This document shows, piece after piece, positions 59,248-64,000 of a DNA stretch of 64,000 bases. The stretch comes from Azospirillum sp. OGB3. Lineage in GTDB: Bacteria; Pseudomonadota; Alphaproteobacteria; Azospirillales; Azospirillaceae. The DNA lies in assembly GCF_014192915.1 (NCBI RefSeq), contig NZ_JACHYN010000022.1, positions 1-64,000 on the forward strand. Direction: 5' to 3'. The notes under the pieces were generated by a model. The model was given only the letters and a program-made list of their open reading frames with translations, was not told where the DNA came from and did no database searches. The first letter of the stretch is position 1; each line of letters starts with the position of its first letter. Made by a program: the position numbers and the translations under genes.

Positions 59248-59910
59248 ATGAAAACCTGGAACGTCATGCTCGTGGACCATGACCGGCTGTTTTCGGCGGC
59301 GCTGGGAACGCTCATCAGCGGCGGTCCCTTCCGCGTCTGCCACCACGCCACGGCGGTTGACGATGCCGAGGCGGCCATCGCGCAGGGCGTGCAGCCCGAC
59401 CTGATCGTGGTGGCCCTGGGGGACGCGACGAACGACGAGGCCGGCGGGGTGAAGCGGCTGCGCGCCGCCACCAGCGCGCGCATCGCCGTGCTGGCCGACG
59501 CCATCGCCGACCGCACGCTGTCGCTGTCGCTGAAGGCGGGTGCCGACGCCTATCTGAACAAGTCGATGTCGAGCGAGTCGCTGCTGCGCGCCCTGCAGCT
59601 GGTCATGCTGGGCGAGGTGGTCTATCCGACCCACGTCGCCAGCCTTCTGATCGCCAACGCCAACAGCGAGCGCCCGCAGCCGGAGCGTGCCCAGCCCGCC
59701 AACAACGAGTTGTCGAAGCGCGAGGTCCAGATTCTGCGCTGCCTGCTCGCCGGGCAGTCGAACAAAGCCATCGCGCGCAACCTGCACATCACGGAATCGA
59801 CCGTGAAGATGCATTTCAAAAACGTCATGAGAAAGATCAACGCCCAGAACCGCACGCAAGCCGCGGTGTGGGCGATCCAGAACGGCCTGTCGCCGCTGGC
59901 GTCCGTTTGA
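59248..59910 (+). CDS. LuxR-family regulator with degenerate receiver domain
   Basis: A 220-residue protein. The receiver keeps the acidic pair (Asp10, Asp12 in VMLVDHD) and the lysine (AYLNKSMS), but the phosphoacceptor position is alanine: QPDLIVVALGDA, Ala56. The HTH is KREVQILRCLLAGQSNKAIA and TESTVKMHFKNVMRKINA. It resembles the LuxR/UhpA group that includes the Azospirillum flocculation regulator FlcA; identity with FlcA is not shown. GGAGGAG precedes ATG 59248. Confidence 0.83.
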   Translation: MKTWNVMLVDHDRLFSAALGTLISGGPFRVCHHATAVDDAEAAIAQGVQPDLIVVALGDATNDEAGGVKRLRAATSARIAVLADAIADRTLSLSLKAGADAYLNKSMSSESLLRALQLVMLGEVVYPTHVASLLIANANSERPQPERAQPANNELSKREVQILRCLLAGQSNKAIARNLHITESTVKMHFKNVMRKINAQNRTQAAVWAIQNGLSPLASV

Positions 59911-59916
59911 AGAGCC

Positions 59917-59949
59917 GCCCCCCTTCCCCGGAGTGAGAGGGGGGCTTCC
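59917..59949 (+). terminator. Terminator of the degenerate LuxR-type gene
   Basis: GCCCCCCT and AGGGGGGC (eight-base arms, 13-base loop) are followed by TTCCTT. It sits seven bases after the stop codon. Confidence 0.65.
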
Positions 59950-59957
59950 TTGGCGCC

Positions 59958-60530
59958 TTACTCCGCCGCGTGGCGATGGGTACCGTGGCGGCCTTCGGCA
60001 AACTCCTCCACCATCTTGCGGCAGAAGGCCGGGAGGTCGTCCGGCTTGCGCGAGGTCACCAGACCCTGGTCGGTGACCACCTCGCTGTCCTCCCAGCTCG
60101 CTCCGGCGTTGCCGAGATCGGCCTTCAACGACGGCCAGGAGGTCATGCGCTTGCCCTTGACGCCGCCCGCGTCAATCAGCGTCCACGGCCCGTGACAAAT
60201 CGCGGCGATCGGTTTGCCCGACTGGACGAAGCTGCGCACGAAATCGATGGCCTTGGGCTCCAGCCGCAGCGCGTCGGGATTGATGACGCCGCCGGGCAGC
60301 AACAAAGCGTCGAAGCTGCCGGGGTCCGCCTGATCGAGCGTGACGTCGACGTCCACCCGGTCGGCCTTGTCGTGATGGTTCCAGCCCTGGATCTGCCCGC
60401 CCTGGGGCGCCACGATCCGCACCTTGGCGCCTTCGTTGCGCAGCGCCTTCACCGGTTCGGTCAATTCGACCTGCTCGAAGCCGTCGGTCGCCAGCACGGC
60501 GACGGTCTTCTTCTCGAGTTTTCCTGCCAT
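59958..60530 (-). CDS. DJ-1/PfpI-family protein (YhbO-like)
   Basis: A 190-residue protein of the class I glutamine amidotransferase-like superfamily. The nucleophile elbow is AAICHGPWTLID with its cysteine. Glu in GFEQVELTEP and the SRKPDDLPAFCRKMVEEFAE tail fit the PfpI/YhbO group, which is linked to stress protection and deglycation-type activity. A consensus ribosome site GAGGAGGTGATCCC precedes the ATG. Confidence 0.88.
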   Translation of the reverse strand: MAGKLEKKTVAVLATDGFEQVELTEPVKALRNEGAKVRIVAPQGGQIQGWNHHDKADRVDVDVTLDQADPGSFDALLLPGGVINPDALRLEPKAIDFVRSFVQSGKPIAAICHGPWTLIDAGGVKGKRMTSWPSLKADLGNAGASWEDSEVVTDQGLVTSRKPDDLPAFCRKMVEEFAEGRHGTHRHAAE

Positions 60531-60659
60531 GGGATCACCTCCTCGGTTGGCCTGTCCGGTCAGCAACCGGCGTACCTCTGGGGAGTTCCCTCCGGAACCG
60601 CCACGCACCTCCCATGTTCCCTTTGACGGACCGCGCGTCACAATCGGGAGCACAGACCC

Positions 60660-61394
60660 ATGCGTTACAGCGGCACTTCGGCGGGCATCCTCGCCGCGTT
60701 CGCCATCGCCACGTCCCTGACTTTGGGCGTTCCTCAACCTGCCCAAGCCGTGGACGCCGTGCGAACCACGGAGGCGTCCTACCCCCGGCTCTACCAGGGC
60801 TGGCGGGCCGGCGTGATCGTCGGGACGGATGTCGAGGGGCTGCTCGGCGAGGAGCTTGGGCAGGTGGTGGATCTCGTCGTCGGCCCGGACGGACGGCTGG
60901 AAAGCGCGGTGATCGAGGCGAGCGGCATGCTCGATGTCGGTGAGGCGCGCTTCACCGTGCCCTGGCATCAGCTCATGCCCGGATCGGTGGACGGCGTCCT
61001 GGCCTATCCGGTCACCGGCCCCGACACGCTGGACCTGATCCGCCGCCAGCAGCAGGCGGCCAGCCGCCCCGGCGACTGGCGCGTCTCCGCCCTGATCGGC
61101 CAGCCCGCCAACACGGCGGGCGGCGCGACGGAGGCTGGCTTCTTCGGCACGGTGGAGGATCTGGTGTTCGACCGCAACGGCGCGCTCAAGGCCATCGTGG
61201 TGACGCCGGAGACGGAAGGTGAAGGCCCTTACGCCGTCGCCTGGAAAGCGGCGGCGTTGGAGCCGGGCCTGACCTCCGTCACCTTGCAGGCGACGCCGGA
61301 TCAGGTGAAGGCGCTCGGCTCCTTCGACGCCGCGCGCATGAAGGAGTTCAACACCGCGCGCCTGAACCAGGGCGCCCAGGCGCGGCGGGAATAG
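60660..61394 (+). CDS. Exported protein with two PRC-barrel domains
   Basis: A 244-residue protein. Signal peptide about 1-29 (PAQA). First PRC-barrel about 48-105 (GTDVEGLLGEELGQVVDLVV), second about 125-195 (TEAGFFGTVEDLVFDRNG). GGGAG precedes the ATG. Divergent from the PfpI gene. Function unknown; PRC-barrels often form small regulatory or assembly domains. Confidence 0.78.
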   Translation: MRYSGTSAGILAAFAIATSLTLGVPQPAQAVDAVRTTEASYPRLYQGWRAGVIVGTDVEGLLGEELGQVVDLVVGPDGRLESAVIEASGMLDVGEARFTVPWHQLMPGSVDGVLAYPVTGPDTLDLIRRQQQAASRPGDWRVSALIGQPANTAGGATEAGFFGTVEDLVFDRNGALKAIVVTPETEGEGPYAVAWKAAALEPGLTSVTLQATPDQVKALGSFDAARMKEFNTARLNQGAQARRE

Positions 61395-61431
61395 GCCCCG
61401 GCGGGAACAGGCCTCTTCGGGAACAGACCTG

Positions 61432-62742
61432 TCAGGCCGCCGGGCGGGCCACGCCGCCGACCGTCGGGCGGCTGGCCGCGGCGGCGGATCGGCCGTAGCG
61501 GGCAACCGTCAGCCCGTCCATGTCGATCTCCGTCTGGCGCCCGCCGACCACGTCGGCGACCACCCGGCCCGACCCCGCGGCCATCGTCCAGCCCAGCGTG
61601 CCATGGCCGGTGTTGAGGAACAGGTTGCGCACCGGGGTCGCGCCGACGATCGGAGTGCCGTCCGGCGTGTTCGGGCGCAGGCCGGTCCAGAATTCCGCCT
61701 TCGACAGGTCGCCACCCGTCGGGAAGAGATCGCTCACCACGTGGTCGAGCGGACCGCGGCGGCCCGGACGCAGCGTCAGGTCGAAGCCGGTCAGTTCCGC
61801 CGTGCCGCCGACCCGGATGCGGTCGCCGAGGCGGGTCACCGCGATCTTGTGCGTCTCATCCATCACCGTGGATTCCGGAGCGCCCGCCGGATCGACGATG
61901 GGCAGCGTCAGCGAATAGCCCTTCACCGGATAAACCGGCAGATCCAGCCCGAACGGCTTCACCAGCATCGGGGAATAGCTGCCCATGGCGACGACATAGG
62001 AGTCGGCGGTCAGCGTGCCGGCGTCGGTGACCACGCCGGTGACGCGGCGCCCGTCGCTCTCCAGCCTGCGGATGCCGGTGTTGTAGCGGAACTCCACCCC
62101 CAGCTCCGTCGCCAGCGCGGCCAGCGCGTTGGTGAAGCGGAAGCAGTCGCCCGTCTCGTCGCCGGGCAGCAGCAGTCCGCCGACGATCTTCTCCTTGACC
62201 AGCCGCAGCGCCGGCTCGACCGCCGCGCAGCCCTCGACGTCCAGCAGGCTGTAGGGCACCTTGAAGCGGTCCAGCACGGCCATGTCGGTGGCGGCGGCGT
62301 CCACCTGCTTCCGGGTGCGGAAGACCTGGAGCGTGCCCTTGGCGCGCTCGTCGTAGCGGATGCCGGTCTCGTCGCGCAGGGCGCGCAGGCAGTCGCGGCT
62401 GTATTCGGCCAGCCGGACCATGCGGCCCTTGTTGATCTCGTAGGAACGCTCGTTTGCGTTGGCCAGCAGCTTCAGGCACCAGGACCACATGGCCGGGTCC
62501 ATCTTCGGCCGGATCACCAGCGGGGAGTGCTTCATCAGCATCCACTTCACCGCCTTCGCCATCAGGCCCGGCGCCGCCCAGGGGGCGGAGTAGCCCGGCG
62601 ACACCTCGCCCGCGTTGGCGTAGCTGGTCTCCAGCGCCGGGCCGGGCTGCCGATCCACCACCGTGACCTCGTGGCCGGCCTTCGCCAGGAAGTACGCGGT
62701 GGAAACGCCGATGACGCCGCTGCCGAGGACGATGACGCGCAT
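61432..62742 (-). CDS. dadA: D-amino acid dehydrogenase
   Basis: A 436-residue FAD enzyme that oxidises D-amino acids (mainly D-alanine) to keto acids, feeding electrons to the respiratory chain. FAD motif [20 protein letters not shown] (4-23), then [19 protein letters not shown] and [13 protein letters not shown] 62742 has GGGAG upstream. A sigma54-type promoter lies 40 bases upstream, and the divergent gene encodes a sigma54-type activator. Confidence 0.92.
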   Translation of the reverse strand: MRVIVLGSGVIGVSTAYFLAKAGHEVTVVDRQPGPALETSYANAGEVSPGYSAPWAAPGLMAKAVKWMLMKHSPLVIRPKMDPAMWSWCLKLLANANERSYEINKGRMVRLAEYSRDCLRALRDETGIRYDERAKGTLQVFRTRKQVDAAATDMAVLDRFKVPYSLLDVEGCAAVEPALRLVKEKIVGGLLLPGDETGDCFRFTNALAALATELGVEFRYNTGIRRLESDGRRVTGVVTDAGTLTADSYVVAMGSYSPMLVKPFGLDLPVYPVKGYSLTLPIVDPAGAPESTVMDETHKIAVTRLGDRIRVGGTAELTGFDLTLRPGRRGPLDHVVSDLFPTGGDLSKAEFWTGLRPNTPDGTPIVGATPVRNLFLNTGHGTLGWTMAAGSGRVVADVVGGRQTEIDMDGLTVARYGRSAAAASRPTVGGVARPAA

Positions 62743-62783
62743 GTGAAGGCTCCCGAGATCACGGATTTGTTCGCATCCCATTC

Positions 62784-62799
62784 GCAAACGCGATGCCAA
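62784..62799 (-). promoter_or_regulatory. Sigma54-type promoter of dadA
   Basis: Read leftward, TTGGCATCGCGTTTGC has the -24 GG and -12 GC separated by exactly ten bases, close to the consensus TGGCAC-N5-TTGC. A start near 62773 would leave a leader of about 31 bases before the dadA ATG. Confidence 0.7.
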
Positions 62800-62851
62800 G
62801 TGCCGAAAGCCGTGGAAACACTGGGGCGGACGGTTGCATGCCGGACAAGGC

Positions 62852-62869
62852 CGTACACGAATCGTTACA
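62852..62869. promoter_or_regulatory. TyrR-box-like site 1
   Basis: CGTACA-N6-GTTACA, matching the TyrR box TGTAAA-N6-TTTACA at 9 of 12 defined positions. It lies about 88 bases upstream of the predicted dadA start. Confidence 0.55.
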
Positions 62870-62933
62870 CGTCACCCGAAATGCGTCCTCCGGGACCCAG
62901 ATAAACACCGCAAAAACAATAAGTTGCTTTAGA

Positions 62934-62970
62934 CGTACAGAAAACGTTACGGCGTACACGGATGTTTACG
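62934..62970. promoter_or_regulatory. TyrR-box-like sites 2 and 3
   Basis: CGTACA-N6-GTTACG (62934-62951) and CGTACA-N6-TTTACG (62953-62970) are 19 bases apart, about two helical turns. The second ends 44 bases before the regulator ATG, well placed for autorepression. Confidence 0.55.
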
Positions 62971-63014
62971 GATTTGCCCATCGTGCTACACTCATCCCTC
63001 CACTGGGGAGAGCC

Positions 63015-64000
63015 ATGCGCATCGACGTCCTGTTCGCCGACCGGGTCGGCATCGCCCACGAGATCCTGGCCGTGCTCGCCAAGCGGCGCCTGAACGTGGT
63101 GGCGGTGGAGGTGGACCCGCCGCACATCCACATCGACGCGCCGGAACTGGACGTGCCGGGCTTCGGTGCGCTCGACGCCGCGCTGCGCGCCGTGCTGGGG
63201 GTGGAGTCCGTCACCCCCATCGACATCCTGCCCGGCACGCGGCGACGGCTGCATCTGGACGCCCTGCTGGCTGCCTTGCCCGACCCGGTTCTGGCGGTGG
63301 ACCGCGCGGGGCGCATCGTGGTGGCGAACGCCGCCGCCGCGACGGTCGCCGGGCGCAGCGAGGCCGACCTGACCGGCGCCGACTTCGGGCGGCTGTTCGG
63401 CGATGCCGAGCTGTCCGATCTGCTGGTGGACAACGGATTTCGCCTCGCCGCCGGGCAGGAGGTGACTCTGAACGGCCAGCCCTTCCTTCTCGACGCCACC
63501 CCCATCGTGGAGGACGGGCGTCCAGCCGGCGGCGTCGTCACCCTCTTTGCGCCGAGCCGGCTGGGCGAACGGCTGAATGCGCTGCAGAACTTCGATGAAG
63601 GCGGCTTCGACCGAATCCTCGGCGAGTCCGCCCCGGTCCGCGCGCTGAAGGCACGGGCGGCGCGCGTCGCGGCGGTGGACGCGCCGCTGCTGATTCTGGG
63701 CGAGACGGGCACCGGCAAGGAGCTGATCGCCCACGCCTGCCACCGCGCCAGCCCGCGCCGCGACAAGCCTTTCCTAGCGCTGAACTGCGCCGCCGTGCCG
63801 GAGAATCTGGCGGAGAGCGAGTTGTTCGGCTACGCCCCCGGCTCCTTCACCGGGGCGCAGCGCGGCGGAAAGCCCGGCCTGCTGGAACTCGCCCATGGTG
63901 GCACCGTCTTCCTCGACGAGATCGGGGAGATGTCGCCCTACCTCCAGGCCAAACTGCTGCGCTTCCTGAACGACGGGCGCTTCCGCCGCGTCGGCGGCGA
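63015..64000 (+). CDS. TyrR-like sigma54-dependent transcriptional activator (partial)
   Basis: The first 328 residues of a regulator cut by the window end. An N-terminal ACT domain (about 1-72, [20 protein letters not shown]), a PAS domain (about 78-180) and the AAA+ domain (from about 195) with Walker A GETGTGKE (229-236), Walker [13 protein letters not shown] and the sigma54-contact loop GSFTGA (276-281). The domain order is that of TyrR/PhhR, which senses aromatic amino acids. E. coli TyrR lacks the GAFTGA loop, but this protein keeps it. GGGGAG precedes ATG 63015. Divergent from dadA. Confidence 0.88.
   Translation, partial: MRIDVLFADRVGIAHEILAVLAKRRLNVVAVEVDPPHIHIDAPELDVPGFGALDAALRAVLGVESVTPIDILPGTRRRLHLDALLAALPDPVLAVDRAGRIVVANAAAATVAGRSEADLTGADFGRLFGDAELSDLLVDNGFRLAAGQEVTLNGQPFLLDATPIVEDGRPAGGVVTLFAPSRLGERLNALQNFDEGGFDRILGESAPVRALKARAARVAAVDAPLLILGETGTGKELIAHACHRASPRRDKPFLALNCAAVPENLAESELFGYAPGSFTGAQRGGKPGLLELAHGGTVFLDEIGEMSPYLQAKLLRFLNDGRFRRVGG

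Overview
The window is GC-rich, densely coded DNA of an alphaproteobacterium. The gene families and neighbourhoods fit Azospirillum (Rhodospirillales) best: a livKFGMH block with a DUF6867 gene, GC-rich inverted repeats, many two-component regulators, and urease tied to xanthine dehydrogenase. I have no tools, so the genus is an inference. No rRNA, tRNA, CRISPR array, prophage or insertion sequence was seen.

Layout. 0.4-4.5 kb: a giant Pls/PosA-type adenylation-carrier-membrane protein. 4.7-8.4 kb: class I fumarase, a small unknown, an RluA-type pseudouridine synthase, a DUF4383 membrane protein and a NapF-like ferredoxin. 8.5-10.6 kb: a PilJ-N histidine kinase facing a NarL-type regulator, with overlapping 3' ends. 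10.8-13.1 kb: an OmpA-type porin and two small unknowns. 13.1-18.8 kb: a branched-chain amino acid ABC transporter. 19.2-21.6 kb: an Ala/Lys-rich exported protein, a ROK sugar kinase and a small exported protein. 21.7-26.3 kb: a lipid-glycan set (GT2, LAB_N, ArnT-like) and a DegP protease. 26.7-32.4 kb: an HTH protein with a Pro/Ala linker, ChaB, a broken phoU remnant, a pentapeptide-repeat protein, MarR, N-carbamoylputrescine amidase and a SprA-like protein. 32.6-41.4 kb: an exopolysaccharide region with a 1008-residue SLBB export protein, three glycosyltransferases, a Wzz-like and a Wzy-like protein and an XRE regulator. 41.4-45.1 kb: a DUF3299-like exported protein divergent from an ArsR metal sensor, then hutG, bacteriohemerythrin and fabI. 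45.4-58.1 kb: one long leftward block, xdhA-xdhB-ureD-GT1-ureA-ureB-ureC-racemase-ureE-ureF-ureG, then a PRC-barrel and a DUF2892 protein. 58.2-64.0 kb: two LuxR-type regulators, a PfpI protein, a PRC-barrel protein, and dadA divergent from a sigma54-type TyrR-like activator cut by the window end.

The genes point to nitrogen scavenging (liv transport, xanthine and urea breakdown, D-amino acid and N-formylglutamate use), envelope and surface polysaccharide synthesis, and signalling. The best new signal is the dadA/tyrR-like intergenic region: a GG-N10-GC promoter in front of dadA and three sites with TyrR-box geometry. Other points of interest are the glycosyltransferase and racemase genes inside the urease operon, a UreF N-terminus encoded by a repeat element, an ArsR protein with a complete alpha5 zinc site, and a LuxR regulator whose receiver has lost its phosphoacceptor aspartate.
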